Positions 51,200-60,829 of a stretch of DNA of 64,000 nt are shown piece after piece. The notes beneath the pieces were generated by a model. The model was not told the origin of the DNA. It ran no database searches and saw only the letters and a program-made list of their open reading frames with translations. Position numbers and translations under genes: made by a program. Position 1 is the stretch's first letter. The number at the start of each line of letters is the position of its first letter. The stretch is taken from positions 62,001 through 126,000 of the forward strand of contig JAFRUO010000021.1 of NCBI GenBank assembly GCA_017438845.1, in the 5' to 3' direction. Source of the DNA: Clostridia bacterium. GTDB lineage: Bacteria > Bacillota > Clostridia > Oscillospirales > Acutalibacteraceae.

Positions 51200-53299
51200 T
51201 CAGTTAAGCACGCTGTTGTACTCGGTTGCAGGAACAACATCGTTTGCCTGCTGGAAATACGCCCTGTAAATGTCAGCTACAAGCGCTGCCGTTGCGGAAC
51301 CGCTGTTGAGGTTTTCAATCGCAACGCAAACCGCAATTTCGGGCGCCTCCGCAGGTGCAAAGCTCACCATAAAGCCGTTAAGTCCCGACTCAATTCTGCC
51401 GTTAACCTTAGCCTTTGATTCCGCCGTACCCGTCTTACCTGCCACGCTGACGGGAAGGCCCTTAAACGCGTCGGTCCTTCTGCCGAGGCGCATCATGCCC
51501 TCCTTGACTATGTTTATACTGTTCTGCGAAATACCCGTCTCGTTAAGGACAATCGGAGTATTGTCAATGATGGTTTCGGTATAATCGGCTGATTTTACAC
51601 ACTTTACAAGATGAGCCTTGTATCTTGTTCCGCCGTTCGCAATAGTTGCAACGTAATTACAAAGCTGAATCGGAGTAAACAGGTTGTCGGACTGACCGAT
51701 TGCCGCCTGAACCGTATCGCCGGGGTACCAGACTCCTCCGTGAGATTCTCTGTAGGGTATGCCTGCAAGCACTCCTGTCGATTCGTTTACCTCAACACCC
51801 GTTTTCTGCCCGAGCCCGAGTCTTGAGCAATAATCATTCATTTTGTCAATTCCGAGCTGTCTGCCGGTTTCGTAAAAGAAGATATTACACGACTGATTGA
51901 TCGCTTCAACGACATTTACGGAGCCGTGATAACCAAGACATTTGAAGGTGGTGTCCGTAAACTGCTTATAGATGTGATTGCAGTAGACGGTGGAATCTCT
52001 CGTAATAACGCCCTCCTCAAGGCCTGCAAGCGCAATTCCGAGTTTGAATGTGGAGCCCGGCTCATAAGTGCTCTGAAGCGCCCTGTTCCAGAGAGGAGAA
52101 GCGGGATTGCCCGCCAGTGCGGCATAGTCGTCATAATAGGTTTCGAGGTTATAGCTCGGGTATGTAGCAACCGCAAGCACAGCGCCGCTGTTAACGTCCA
52201 TTACCACCGCAGAGCCGACTGCGGGAATTGAAGAGTTAAGTCTGTGAGCCTCGACAAAGCTTGCGAGGTGATTTTGTACCTGAAGCTGAAAATCAGAGTC
52301 AATGGTCAATACGACCTTGTTGCCCTGAATCGGGTCGACGGTAATTTTGGTGGTTTTGTTCTTCTGTGAATCAGTAATAGTGCTCTCAATACCGTTAGTG
52401 CCTCTGAGGTAATTTTCCATTGAAGCCTCAATGCCGAATTTGCCTATGGTATCGTCCATTGAATATTTTCTAAGCTCAACAGTCTTTTTTTCCTCTGCGG
52501 AGAGCTTTTCCGACTCCATTGCGTCCTCGTAGTCGGACTTTTTGTTTTCATACTCCTGTGCGTTAAGCGTTCCGACCGTGCCGATTATATGCGGCGCAAT
52601 GTTGCCGTTGGCATACTGCCTTTGGGTAACGACCTGAATCTCAACTCCCTGATAAAATCTGCTGTTTTCCTTAACCACCGAAGCGAGCTCTATCGGCACA
52701 TCGTCAGCGAAGGTATACGGGTTTGAGGTTGAAAACGCCCCCTTCTTCAGCGAAAAGCAAACCGAACCGATTTTCAGCGCGTCCGAATCGGAATACTTCT
52801 GAAGGCTGAAGACCTCTCTAAGCTCGTCAAAGCAATTCTGTGCAGTTGCATATTCGTTAAGGTAAAGCACGCTCTTTGACTTTAAAAGCTTAATGTCGTT
52901 GGGTGCGTCCTCCTTAAACTGAATTCTGTTGTTTTCGTCAAAATAAAGCGGTATTTCAAAATTCCATTCGGCGCCGTACTTTTCGGTAAGATTTATCAGA
53001 GAAAGAATAATAACATTTCTCTGCTCCTGGTCCTTCGTGGACGGAAAATACGAGCCGTTGAAAATAATGGAATTAACCTGTCTGTTTGTTACAAGCGGTC
53101 TTCCGTTGCAGTCAAGGATTTCTCCCCTTGCCGCTTTAATTACGGTGTCGGTCTGGCTGAGAGCGACGTTGCCCGCCTTATACTGCTCAGCGTTGACAAT
53201 CTGAATCCGGAACAGATCCGCCGTGAAAAGTGAAAACACAAGAAGCACCGCCGCAATAAACGCAGTGGTTCTTCTGCCGGGTCTTTTTCTGCGCTCCAA
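51200..53299 (-). CDS. mrdA: class B penicillin-binding protein, PBP2/MrdA type
   Basis: This 699-residue transpeptidase has a short cytoplasmic tail, one membrane segment (TTAFIAAVLLVFSLFTADLF), a dimerisation/pedestal domain and the catalytic domain. Active-site motifs are clear: STFK (EPGSTFKLG), SCN (NQSCNIFFYE) and KTG (VAGKTGTAES). Position directly after mreBCD identifies it as the elongation transpeptidase that works with a RodA-type polymerase, though no rodA is next to it. The gaps to mreD (22 bases) and minD (12 bases) indicate one operon. Confidence 0.93.
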   Translation of the reverse strand: MERRKRPGRRTTAFIAAVLLVFSLFTADLFRIQIVNAEQYKAGNVALSQTDTVIKAARGEILDCNGRPLVTNRQVNSIIFNGSYFPSTKDQEQRNVIILSLINLTEKYGAEWNFEIPLYFDENNRIQFKEDAPNDIKLLKSKSVLYLNEYATAQNCFDELREVFSLQKYSDSDALKIGSVCFSLKKGAFSTSNPYTFADDVPIELASVVKENSRFYQGVEIQVVTQRQYANGNIAPHIIGTVGTLNAQEYENKKSDYEDAMESEKLSAEEKKTVELRKYSMDDTIGKFGIEASMENYLRGTNGIESTITDSQKNKTTKITVDPIQGNKVVLTIDSDFQLQVQNHLASFVEAHRLNSSIPAVGSAVVMDVNSGAVLAVATYPSYNLETYYDDYAALAGNPASPLWNRALQSTYEPGSTFKLGIALAGLEEGVITRDSTVYCNHIYKQFTDTTFKCLGYHGSVNVVEAINQSCNIFFYETGRQLGIDKMNDYCSRLGLGQKTGVEVNESTGVLAGIPYRESHGGVWYPGDTVQAAIGQSDNLFTPIQLCNYVATIANGGTRYKAHLVKCVKSADYTETIIDNTPIVLNETGISQNSINIVKEGMMRLGRRTDAFKGLPVSVAGKTGTAESKAKVNGRIESGLNGFMVSFAPAEAPEIAVCVAIENLNSGSATAALVADIYRAYFQQANDVVPATEYNSVLN

Positions 53300-53321
53300 A
53301 GCAATGCCTCCTTTTTAATAA

Positions 53322-53846
53322 TTAATAATCTTCGTTTGTTTGTGTAATTCGCATAAGCGCTCTTACTCCAAGGTAGAAGGGCAGAGTGAAAAGCGAAGTG
53401 AAGCCTGCGGACGGAAGGTAAAACCTCATCAGCAGATACAGCGGATTGCCTACTCCCCTTGCGGTTATAAAGAAAAGGGAGTACAGTCCCGCATAAACAA
53501 GACTTGCGCCTATACAAAGAATAAACGCCGTGAGCATATGATTACGCATAAGGAATTTAATAAGCAGCCCCGCACTTACGGCAAGCACCATTAAAACCAG
53601 AGCATTATAGCCGTCTCCCTCGGGGGTGTAAATGTCCCAGAGCGCACCTGCGAAAAGTCCGAAAAATGCGCCTGCATATTCCCTTTCGAACATTCCGATG
53701 CACACTGTCGCCGGAATAAGCAAAAATGCTCTTACCCCGAAGGGTTCGGGGAAAAAGCCTCTTGTGTTCTGTAAAATATTAAGGGCAACTATTGCCGCAG
53801 CAAATATCGCTCGCCTGAACAGTAAAAGTTTAGTGTTATTACTCAT
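53322..53846 (-). CDS. mreD: rod-shape-determining protein MreD
   Basis: This 174-residue membrane protein has five or so hydrophobic segments (AIFAAAIVALNIL, FLLIPATVCIGMF, GAFFGLFAGALWDIYTP, YNALVLMVLAVSAGLLI, LVYAGLYSLFFI). The FFGLFAGALWD block is typical of MreD. The start at ATG 53846 overlaps the mreC stop by 8 bases; the long upstream extension in that frame is antisense/overlap noise. MreD is a partner of MreC and PBP2 in the elongasome. Confidence 0.9.
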   Translation of the reverse strand: MSNNTKLLLFRRAIFAAAIVALNILQNTRGFFPEPFGVRAFLLIPATVCIGMFEREYAGAFFGLFAGALWDIYTPEGDGYNALVLMVLAVSAGLLIKFLMRNHMLTAFILCIGASLVYAGLYSLFFITARGVGNPLYLLMRFYLPSAGFTSLFTLPFYLGVRALMRITQTNEDY

Positions 53847-54693
53847 CGCCCTTGCCCTCAAAGTCTGTGATAACAAAGGCGTCCTGTACCTCGTTAAGGT
53901 TAATTTCAGGTCTGACCTCCGCATAGTAAGAGATGCTGCCCTCTTCCTCCTTAACGGAAACAACGGTGCCGATAATAAGCCCTCTCGGGAAAACGCCGCC
54001 GACGCCCGAGGTGCAGACAATGCCGCCTTCCGCCACCGCCGTATCCTTGGTAAGACCTGTAAATTTAATAATCTGCTTGAGTGACAAATCTACCGTCGTA
54101 CCGGTGTAGCCAAGCTCGCTTGTCCTGATTTCGTAAGCCGCGGCATTCACCCTCGGGTCGCAAACCGTAAGCACAACGCAGGTCGTCGGAGAAACCTCGT
54201 TAACAACGCCGACAAGGTAATTTCCGCTGATTACGGGGTCGTTTACCGCAACGCCGTCCGTGCTTCCGCAATTGAGCACGAAGGAGCCGAATGCGTCTGC
54301 GGAATCCCTTCCGATTACAGAGCCTGCAGTGAAGCGGTAATCGGGATTTTTTTCTTTTATTTCAAGGAATTTTTCGTAGGATTCGTTTTGCTTTTTGAGC
54401 TTTTCGTATTCGACAAGCTTGCTCTGATAATCTGCGACCTGACTTTCAAGCTCCTCTACCCGTTTACGGTACGAGCTTGCTGAAACGAAGCCGCCTCTTA
54501 GGTTGTCAAACTTTGTCGCAATATATGTTGAAGCCCTTGACAGCGGAGAAAAAACAGTTCCGACCGCCCTGGTGATTGGTGATGACTTGGAGCCCGAAGC
54601 CGCCGCAGCCGCTATCGCCGCAAGCAAAACAACGGCAACTGCAAGCAAAAGCCTGAAGGCCTTGCTTTTAAAGAAATGCTTCAACTTCACCAA
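53839..54693 (-). CDS. mreC: rod-shape-determining protein MreC
   Basis: This 284-residue protein has an N-terminal membrane anchor (FRLLLAVAVVLLAAIAAAA), a coiled coil (VEELESQVADYQSKLVEYEKLKKQNESYEKF) and the periplasmic-type beta-barrel domains of MreC (VIGRDSADAFGSFVLNCG, VISGNYLVGVVNEV, LSLKQIIKFTG, IVCTSGVGGVFPRGLIIGTV). MreC scaffolds PBP2 activation. It sits 25 bases after mreB and overlaps mreD. Confidence 0.95.
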   Translation of the reverse strand: MVKLKHFFKSKAFRLLLAVAVVLLAAIAAAAASGSKSSPITRAVGTVFSPLSRASTYIATKFDNLRGGFVSASSYRKRVEELESQVADYQSKLVEYEKLKKQNESYEKFLEIKEKNPDYRFTAGSVIGRDSADAFGSFVLNCGSTDGVAVNDPVISGNYLVGVVNEVSPTTCVVLTVCDPRVNAAAYEIRTSELGYTGTTVDLSLKQIIKFTGLTKDTAVAEGGIVCTSGVGGVFPRGLIIGTVVSVKEEEGSISYYAEVRPEINLNEVQDAFVITDFEGKGDE

Positions 54694-54718
54694 TCCTTTC
54701 CGTAAATTTTTTTACCGC

Positions 54719-55729
54719 TTACATATAGTCCTTTTTGGCAAGAGAACCGAAGTTCTCAAGGTAAATGCCCGTGCCGTCCGCAACGCAGTCAAGCGGATTT
54801 TCCGCAACGTGTACGGGAATTTTTGTTTCAATTGAAATGAGCTTGTCAAGCCCTCTGAGCAACGCTCCGCCGCCCGTGAGCATAATGCCTCTGTCGATAA
54901 TATCGGCGGCAAGCTCGGGAGGGGTTTTTTCAAGTGTAGAGCGCACGGTGTCAATAATCTGGTTTACCGAATCGCTCAAAGCCTCTCTAACCTCCTCGGA
55001 GGTGATTTCAATGTTCTTGGGAAGTCCGTCAAGAAGGTTTCTTCCCTTGACGTCCATAGCTCCCTCGCCGTCATACGGATATGCGGAGCCGATTTTTATT
55101 TTAATGTCCTCGGCGGTTCTTTCGCCGATTAACAGATTGTGCTTTTTACGGATATACGCAATTATCGCCTCGTCAAAGTTGTCGCCTGCGACCCTTGCGG
55201 ACTGTGCGGTAACAATATCGCCGAAGGAGATAACGGCAACCTCAGCCGTACCGCCGCCGATGTCGACAACCATACTGCCTACCGCCTCGGAAACGGGAAG
55301 CCCTGCGCCGATTGCCGCCGCCATCGGCTCCTCGATAAGCCCTACATATTTTGCGCCCGCCGAGCGCGCCGCGTCGTGAACGGCTCTTCTCTCAACCTCG
55401 GTAACACCCGAGGGAATACAGATTACAACCCTCGCCCTTGAAAACGGGGAGGAGCTGATTGCCATTTTAATAAACTCCTTGAGCATGTCGGAGGTAATGT
55501 CAAAGTCCGCAATAACACCGTCCTTAAGGGGTCTTACGGCGGTAATTGAGCCGGGCGTCCTGCCTATCATCTGCTTTGCCTTGTTTCCGACGGCAACCAC
55601 CTTTTGCGGATATGAGCTGACGTCGACCGCAACAACCGACGGCTCCCTGATTACAATACCCTTTCCCCTTACGAACACCAGCGTATTGGCAGTGCCTAAA
55701 TCTATTCCTATGTCCTGTGAAAATAACAT
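54719..55729 (-). CDS. mreB: cell shape-determining actin MreB
   Basis: This 336-residue bacterial actin has the nucleotide-binding motifs [19 protein letters not shown] (phosphate 1), [16 protein letters not shown] (phosphate 2) and [11 protein letters not shown] (adenosine). MreB filaments direct lateral cell-wall synthesis. ATG at 55729 (SD AAGGAAGG) yields the canonical start MLFSQDIG; the nine extra codons upstream are not supported. It heads the mreB-mreC-mreD-mrdA-minD operon behind a good promoter. Confidence 0.97.
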   Translation of the reverse strand: MLFSQDIGIDLGTANTLVFVRGKGIVIREPSVVAVDVSSYPQKVVAVGNKAKQMIGRTPGSITAVRPLKDGVIADFDITSDMLKEFIKMAISSSPFSRARVVICIPSGVTEVERRAVHDAARSAGAKYVGLIEEPMAAAIGAGLPVSEAVGSMVVDIGGGTAEVAVISFGDIVTAQSARVAGDNFDEAIIAYIRKKHNLLIGERTAEDIKIKIGSAYPYDGEGAMDVKGRNLLDGLPKNIEITSEEVREALSDSVNQIIDTVRSTLEKTPPELAADIIDRGIMLTGGGALLRGLDKLISIETKIPVHVAENPLDCVADGTGIYLENFGSLAKKDYM

Positions 55730-55785
55730 GGCTGTTCCTTCCTTGTTTTTATACAATTAAATAATTTCCCATTTTATCAAATAAT

Positions 55786-55814
55786 ATTATAACCTTAATA
55801 TTGCAAATTCTCAA
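55786..55814 (-). promoter_or_regulatory. promoter of the mre operon
   Basis: On the minus strand TTGAGA (55814-55809), a 17-base spacer and TATAAT (55791-55786) lie 56 bases before the mreB ATG. Confidence 0.78.
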
Positions 55815-55846
55815 CAGTAAATTATTAAAATCTTTGTAAACTTTAT

Positions 55847-56662
55847 TCAGTCCTTAAAGTCGGGAGAATTACGGCGGTAATGGAAAAGATACTGCTGAGC
55901 TATACCCTCTGCGCCCTTGATACATGCGGGCAGTCCGTCCGGATAAAGCTCTGCAAGAATTTTCTTAACCCAGACGTCTACGGGAAACGCCTCATATTTT
56001 CCGAAGCCGTACAGAAGAGTGCATTCCGCAACCTTTTTTCCCACGCCCTTAATTTTGATTAACTCCTCGCGTCCGAAGTCAATTTCTTCTTCGTCAATTC
56101 TTTTAAGGTCGACCTCGCCCGAGCATACCTTTCTTGCGGCGTCGATTATGTACTTTGCCCTGAAGCCTGCACGAAGCGGCGAAAGCTCCTCCGGCTCAAG
56201 AGCGCAGAGCCTTTCGGCGTCGGGAAAGCTGAAATAACCGTCCTCTATTTCGTCGCCGAAGCTTTGGCAAAGCCTTGAAATAATACCCTTGATTCTGGGG
56301 ATGTTGTTGTTTTGCGAAATAATAAACGAGCACAGCGTTTCCCAAGGCTCCTGCCGCAGTATTCTGATTCCGTTATACTGCTCTGTTGCGCTTTTTAAAT
56401 ACCTGTCCTCGGAAAAGGCGGTGACAAGCGAGGCATAATCACGGTCAAAGTCAAGGTAGCGTCTGAGCACTCCCTCAAAGGTATCTCTGTCACAGTTGCA
56501 AAAAAGAGTACCGCCCTCCTGCCTGAGCCTGAAAACCCTGCCCGAGATTACTCCGCACATTCTGCCCTCCTCGTCCTTTTCCCAGCGAAACGCCTGGCCG
56601 CAGTCAAGCGAAAGCTCAAGATTAAACGCCTGTGGAGTTTCAATTTTAAAAGTTTTTTCCAT
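55847..56662 (-). CDS. 8-oxoguanine DNA glycosylase (OGG1 family)
   Basis: This 271-residue HhH-GPD glycosylase/lyase excises 8-oxoguanine. It has the OGG N-terminal domain (FNLELSLDCGQAFRWEKDEEG), FIISQNNNIPRIKGIISRLC, the helix-hairpin-helix KIKGVGKKVAECTLLYGFGK with the catalytic Lys, and the essential Asp in AFPVDVWVKKIL. ATG at 56662 follows GGGGAGAAGGA; the longer frame to 56716 is not needed. It ends upstream of mreB on the same strand. Confidence 0.9.
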   Translation of the reverse strand: MEKTFKIETPQAFNLELSLDCGQAFRWEKDEEGRMCGVISGRVFRLRQEGGTLFCNCDRDTFEGVLRRYLDFDRDYASLVTAFSEDRYLKSATEQYNGIRILRQEPWETLCSFIISQNNNIPRIKGIISRLCQSFGDEIEDGYFSFPDAERLCALEPEELSPLRAGFRAKYIIDAARKVCSGEVDLKRIDEEEIDFGREELIKIKGVGKKVAECTLLYGFGKYEAFPVDVWVKKILAELYPDGLPACIKGAEGIAQQYLFHYRRNSPDFKD

Positions 56663-56972
56663 TTCCTTCTCCCCTGTTAAAAAAACGGCTGAAAATATAA
56701 CCTTGTAATTATGCACAAAAGTATTTTGACAAGCTACTTAAAAACTTACTACAAAAAGTATAAACGGTAAAGATTATTTAACTTAAAGTATTAGTTTTTG
56801 CTTTGTTTAAAAGTTATCAACATTTTTAAAAAACTGCTCGAATTTTGAAGTTTTAAACGTTTTTGGAGCTACTTTTTAACTTTTTGAACGTGGTTTTGAA
56901 CATTTTTGATGAAAAGTTTGTTATACTTTCAGTATAATTTTAGTCAAAAAATATTTTGGTAAATATTCCATA
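56663..56972. other. AT-rich intergenic stretch between ogg and the small membrane protein gene
   Basis: About 310 bases of A/T-tract-rich DNA with scattered TTGAAC and TATAAT/TATACT words (56896-56938) but no well-spaced promoter among them, and no gene that I can support. Confidence 0.5.
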
Positions 56973-57001
56973 TTGACAAAAAATATTGCACAAAATATAA
57001 A
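56973..57001 (+). promoter_or_regulatory. promoter of the small membrane protein gene
   Basis: TTGACA (56973-56978), a 17-base spacer and TATAAA (56996-57001) lie 86 bases before the ATG. Confidence 0.75.
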
Positions 57002-57087
57002 ACGTTTTCTGCTCTTTTGTCTTTTTATTCCTTTTTCGGAATATCCTGCCTTCCGATGCCGATAATAAACAAAAAGGAGGGCTGTCA

Positions 57088-57348
57088 ATGCTTAAAGGAG
57101 TTAACCGTCAGGTGGTCGAAATTCACGATACCGGCAACAAATGCTTTGAAAAGGCAATACTTTTTGTAAACCCCGAATTTTCCGATGTCGAAAGGGGCGC
57201 TCTGACAAAAAGTCTGCAACGGCTTGTAAGAAGCGCAGATGTACCGAAAATGAGTAAAAGAAGCCGTCGTGAAGCTCTCGGCGGCATACTTTCCCTTTTG
57301 CTTTCCGCCGCAATCGGCGCGGTATCCGTTTTGCTGTTAGTCAAATGA
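57088..57348 (+). CDS. small C-terminally anchored membrane protein of unknown function
   Basis: This 86-residue protein starts after AAAAAGGAGGG. The first two thirds are soluble and charged (VNRQVVEIHDTGNKCFEKAILFVNPEF, a basic KMSKRSRRE), the end is a single hydrophobic helix (GGILSLLLSAAIGAVSVLLLVK). The layout resembles small Clostridial tail-anchored proteins near cell-envelope genes. No family is recognised. It overlaps the convergent GH13 gene by 12 bases at the 3' end. Confidence 0.72.
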   Translation: MLKGVNRQVVEIHDTGNKCFEKAILFVNPEFSDVERGALTKSLQRLVRSADVPKMSKRSRREALGGILSLLLSAAIGAVSVLLLVK

Positions 57349-59217
57349 ACGTCTTAAAATAACGGCGGACATCGCCTTGACCGGAGCGGCTTCGTTAACG
57401 GCGGCAGAGCAAAGCAGCTCCTCGCTGAACTGCCATTCCGAGGGGAGATTATAGTAAATATCCTCCTCATTGCGGTTTGCAATAATCAGCACCGCCTCTC
57501 GCTCCGACACCCTCTGAAAAGCGGTACAGCCAAGCACGGACGAAACGAAGCTGAGTTTGCCCTCTTTAAGACATTCGCAGTTTTTTCTTATTCTGCCGAG
57601 CGCTTTGTAGTATTCAAACAGCTCATAGTTTATATTTTCCCAGTCAAAGAAGCAACGGTTAAACGGGTCCTTGTAGCCCTGCATACCGATTTCGTCGCCG
57701 TAGTAAACCGACGGCACTCCGGGCAGCATATACTGCACGGCGGCGGCGAGCTTGAGAAGCTTCACGCCCTTTAAATACGCCTTTGCGCCGAGCAGCTGAT
57801 GCGCCTCCTGCCAGGCACGGTCTCTGTTTTCACAGCTTTCGCCGACAAGGCTTGTTATCGCCCTCTGCGTGTCGTGCGTGCCGATATGGTTCATCATAAC
57901 ATTTAACGCCTGCGGCGGATAGTTTTCGACAATGTCGCTGATTTCCCGTGCAAAAGCCTCTGCGTTTCCCTCACGGGCAAAGTTCAGCACGGAGTTTGCA
58001 AACGGATAGTTCATAACGCTGTCAAACTGCTTGCCGAGAAGGAATTTCCTTCTGCTGCCGTAGGAAATTTTCGTGGTGGCGTCCTCCCACACCTCGCCGA
58101 GGAGCAATGCATCGGGCTTGGTCCTCTTTACCGCACGCCTTACGGCGTTGATAAACACATCGGGCAGCTCGTCGGCAACGTCCAGCCGCCAGCCGTCCGC
58201 ACCGAGCTTGAGCCAGGTTTCGATTACGCCGTCCTTGCCCGTGACAAAGCTCAGGTATTCCCTTCTCTCCTCGTTGACCTCGGGCAGGGTTTCAAAGCCC
58301 CACCAGCTTCTGTAGTTGTCGGGATAGTCCCAGAAGTCATACCATTTGTAGTACGGCGATTTTTTTGAGTTATACGCTCCGCCGTCGCCGTATCGGCGGT
58401 ATTTGTTAAAGTAAATGCTGTCGTCGCCGGTGTGCGAAAACACTCCGTCGAGTATTATTTTAATTCCTCTTTTATGCGCGCTGTTGCAAAGGCTTACGAA
58501 GTCCTCCTTTGTGCCGAGAAGCGGGTCGATTTTAAAGTAATCCGCAGTGTTGTAGCGGTGGTTTGAATGAGCCTCGAAAATCGGGTTTAAATAAATACAG
58601 CTCACGCCGAGCTCCTCAAGGTAACCGAGCTTTTGCTCAATGCCCTTCAAGTCGCCGCAAAAATAGTCGTTGTTAAGCACTCTGCCCTCTGCGTCGGGTC
58701 TCCAGTAGGGCAGGGCGTTTTTGTCGTCACGTAAAATTCTGTCGGTCGGCACGCCCTTCTTTTTCTTCCCGGAAGCGTAAAAGCGGTCGGGGAAAATCTG
58801 ATAGATAATGCCTCCCTTGAGCCAGTCGGGAGTTTTAAAGCTTTTTGCATAGACCGTCTGCTGCCATTCATTTTTTTCTTCGTCGGGGGCGCAGATTTTT
58901 CCGACTCCGCAGGAGTCGTTATACATCTCCCACTCACCCCACGGCGAGCCGAAGCCAAAATGGTACCAGTATATTCCGCTTTCCTTGAAGCTCAGCTCAA
59001 TGTCCCATATTTCGCTGTCGCCCGAATACATACCTGCCCAGTACATACCGTGAGCGGTAAACTGCTCCTCGTCGTCTTTTCTGACAAGAAGCCTTGCGCT
59101 GTTGCACGAAAATGAGCGCGGAAGCACCACCCGAAAGCGGAGCTTTTCTCCCTCGGGCACTGCGCCGAATTTGTTTTTGTAAAAGCTGTCTCTCGAATTA
59201 TACGAAATTACGTCCAT
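57337..59217 (-). CDS. GH13 alpha-glucanase (neopullulanase/maltogenic-amylase-like)
   Basis: This 626-residue glycoside hydrolase has an N-terminal beta-sandwich (about residues 1-125, CBM34-like), then the GH13 barrel (IIYQIFPDRFY). Conserved regions are DGVFSHTG, GWRLDVADELPD with the Asp nucleophile, LLGEVWEDA with the general-acid Glu and MNHIGTHDTQR with the transition-state Asp. No signal peptide is present, so it acts on maltodextrin or glycogen fragments in the cytoplasm. Specificity (alpha-1,4 versus 1,6) cannot be told by eye. It is a single gene. Confidence 0.88.
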   Translation of the reverse strand: MDVISYNSRDSFYKNKFGAVPEGEKLRFRVVLPRSFSCNSARLLVRKDDEEQFTAHGMYWAGMYSGDSEIWDIELSFKESGIYWYHFGFGSPWGEWEMYNDSCGVGKICAPDEEKNEWQQTVYAKSFKTPDWLKGGIIYQIFPDRFYASGKKKKGVPTDRILRDDKNALPYWRPDAEGRVLNNDYFCGDLKGIEQKLGYLEELGVSCIYLNPIFEAHSNHRYNTADYFKIDPLLGTKEDFVSLCNSAHKRGIKIILDGVFSHTGDDSIYFNKYRRYGDGGAYNSKKSPYYKWYDFWDYPDNYRSWWGFETLPEVNEERREYLSFVTGKDGVIETWLKLGADGWRLDVADELPDVFINAVRRAVKRTKPDALLLGEVWEDATTKISYGSRRKFLLGKQFDSVMNYPFANSVLNFAREGNAEAFAREISDIVENYPPQALNVMMNHIGTHDTQRAITSLVGESCENRDRAWQEAHQLLGAKAYLKGVKLLKLAAAVQYMLPGVPSVYYGDEIGMQGYKDPFNRCFFDWENINYELFEYYKALGRIRKNCECLKEGKLSFVSSVLGCTAFQRVSEREAVLIIANRNEEDIYYNLPSEWQFSEELLCSAAVNEAAPVKAMSAVILRRSFD

Positions 59218-59399
59218 CTTTTCGCCTCGGAATTTGCCGACTGTTTAAACAACAGTTCGTCTGATTAAATTAAATCATAATATTATAATTATATCACATC
59301 AGCCACAATAAATAAACCTATGTTTTGTATTTGTTATTTTTTGTATTTGTTATTTTTTGCTTTCTCATCATCCCTCACCCTCAGTACGCTGCCGGAGTA

Positions 59400-59427
59400 T
59401 TGTGTTTTTTCCTTTATTTGATATAAT
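59400..59427 (+). promoter_or_regulatory. promoter of the SLH/PPC protein gene
   Basis: TTGTGT (59400-59405), a 16-base spacer and TATAAT (59422-59427) lie 31 bases before the ATG. Confidence 0.55.
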
Positions 59428-59458
59428 TTGTTTATATTAAATTTTGGGAGGAATTTAT

Positions 59459-60787
59459 ATGAAAAAAACAGGAACAAGAAAAGCACTGTCATTGCTTCTT
59501 GCTGCGTTAATGCTGATGTCTGCTTTTGCAGTTACTGCTTTTGCGGGAAACTATGATACCGCTGCAACTGCGAGAAACGTAACTATTGGAACAAATTATA
59601 GTGGAAGTTTAAGTGGCAGTGATTACACGGATTTTTATAAAATTAATCTTACTACATCTTCTACGCTCCATATAGACTTCACCGGTGATGCATATGCATA
59701 TTATGAATTTTTGGATAATAATGGAGAAAAACTTGATTATGCCGGAATTACGAAAAACAATCTAAATATAGTGAGTTTGAAAAAGGATTACATATTAAAA
59801 AGAGGCGTTTATTATTTTAAACTTGAAACCGGTCCTTATGATAGCTGTAATTACACTGTTAAATTCACCTCAACCTCATCGGGCGAAACCTTTGCTGAAA
59901 AGGATGATACTTTTGATAATCCATATTCAATCAAACTTAATCAAACATATAAAGGACAGGTTGCATTAAATGAATGGGATGATTATTACAAATTCACGAC
60001 AAACAAGGATATGACTTTAAATATTTATATAAAAAGTGATAATTATCTTTGGTTCTATATTTATGACAATAACGAAAAGGAAATCTACTCCGGCGGATAT
60101 AATCTTTCCGGAAGATTTGTAGCTAATGAAAAAGTAAAACTAAGCAAAGGAACCTATAGGTTTTTAGTTGAACGTGCCGGCTCACTAAACGAAGGAAGCA
60201 ATTATACATTTGAATTAAGCGACGCATCCTTAAATTTCCCTGATGTTTCAAAAGAAGCGTGGTTCTATGACGCCGTTAAATATTGCGCCGGCAAGGGATA
60301 TATGTCCGGATATTCAAACGGGAAATTCGGCCCCGGCGACAGCCTCAAGCGTCAGGACTTCGTAGTTATTCTTGCGAATATTGCAAAAGTAAACCTTTCA
60401 AGCTACGCTAACATGACTCCCCAACTCAATGACGTTAAGAAAGGCGCATATTATGCGGCGGCGGTTAACTGGGCGGTTGATAACAACATCATCGCAGGCT
60501 ATGCGAACGGCAACTTCGGCGTAAATGACCCGATTACCCGTGAGCAGGTAGCTACCATTCTTTACAGATACATGGGAGAGCCTTCTGTCAGCGGAGCAAA
60601 TTCAATTCTTTCCAGATTCAGCGATTCGGGCAGAATAAGCTCGTTTGCGAAAACTCCCGTTGCCTGGGCGGTTAAGAACGAAATAATCAGCGGTATGGCA
60701 GACGGCAGAGTAGCACCGACCGAGGGCGCAAGCCGCGCACAGATTGCTTCGATTATTATGAGAATGGATCAAAAAGGAATGTTTTAA
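59459..60787 (+). CDS. S-layer-homology surface protein with two PPC-like domains
   Basis: This 442-residue exported protein starts at ATG 59459 after GGGAGGA, with a signal peptide ending VTAFA. Two pre-peptidase C-terminal (PPC)-like beta domains follow (YSGSLSGSDYTDFYKINLT and YKGQVALNEWDDYYKFTT), each about 100 residues. Three SLH repeats occupy residues about 260-442 (DAVKYCAGKGYMSGYSNGKFGPGDSLKRQDF, then NWAVDNNIIAGYANGNFG, then AWAVKNEIISGMADGRVAP). It therefore binds wall polysaccharide and displays the PPC part outward. The first half is clearly more A/T-rich in codon use than the SLH half, suggesting recombination of a foreign ectodomain onto a native anchor. Confidence 0.88.
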   Translation: MKKTGTRKALSLLLAALMLMSAFAVTAFAGNYDTAATARNVTIGTNYSGSLSGSDYTDFYKINLTTSSTLHIDFTGDAYAYYEFLDNNGEKLDYAGITKNNLNIVSLKKDYILKRGVYYFKLETGPYDSCNYTVKFTSTSSGETFAEKDDTFDNPYSIKLNQTYKGQVALNEWDDYYKFTTNKDMTLNIYIKSDNYLWFYIYDNNEKEIYSGGYNLSGRFVANEKVKLSKGTYRFLVERAGSLNEGSNYTFELSDASLNFPDVSKEAWFYDAVKYCAGKGYMSGYSNGKFGPGDSLKRQDFVVILANIAKVNLSSYANMTPQLNDVKKGAYYAAAVNWAVDNNIIAGYANGNFGVNDPITREQVATILYRYMGEPSVSGANSILSRFSDSGRISSFAKTPVAWAVKNEIISGMADGRVAPTEGASRAQIASIIMRMDQKGMF

Positions 60788-60829
60788 TCAGACAGTATAA
60801 GGCATAATTAAATCATTTCTAAAACATAG

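Noticed and set aside
54765..55379. 204-codon plus-strand frame inside mreB
   Set aside because: Ser/Pro/Ile-rich low-information product typical of an antisense frame of a GC-skewed gene.
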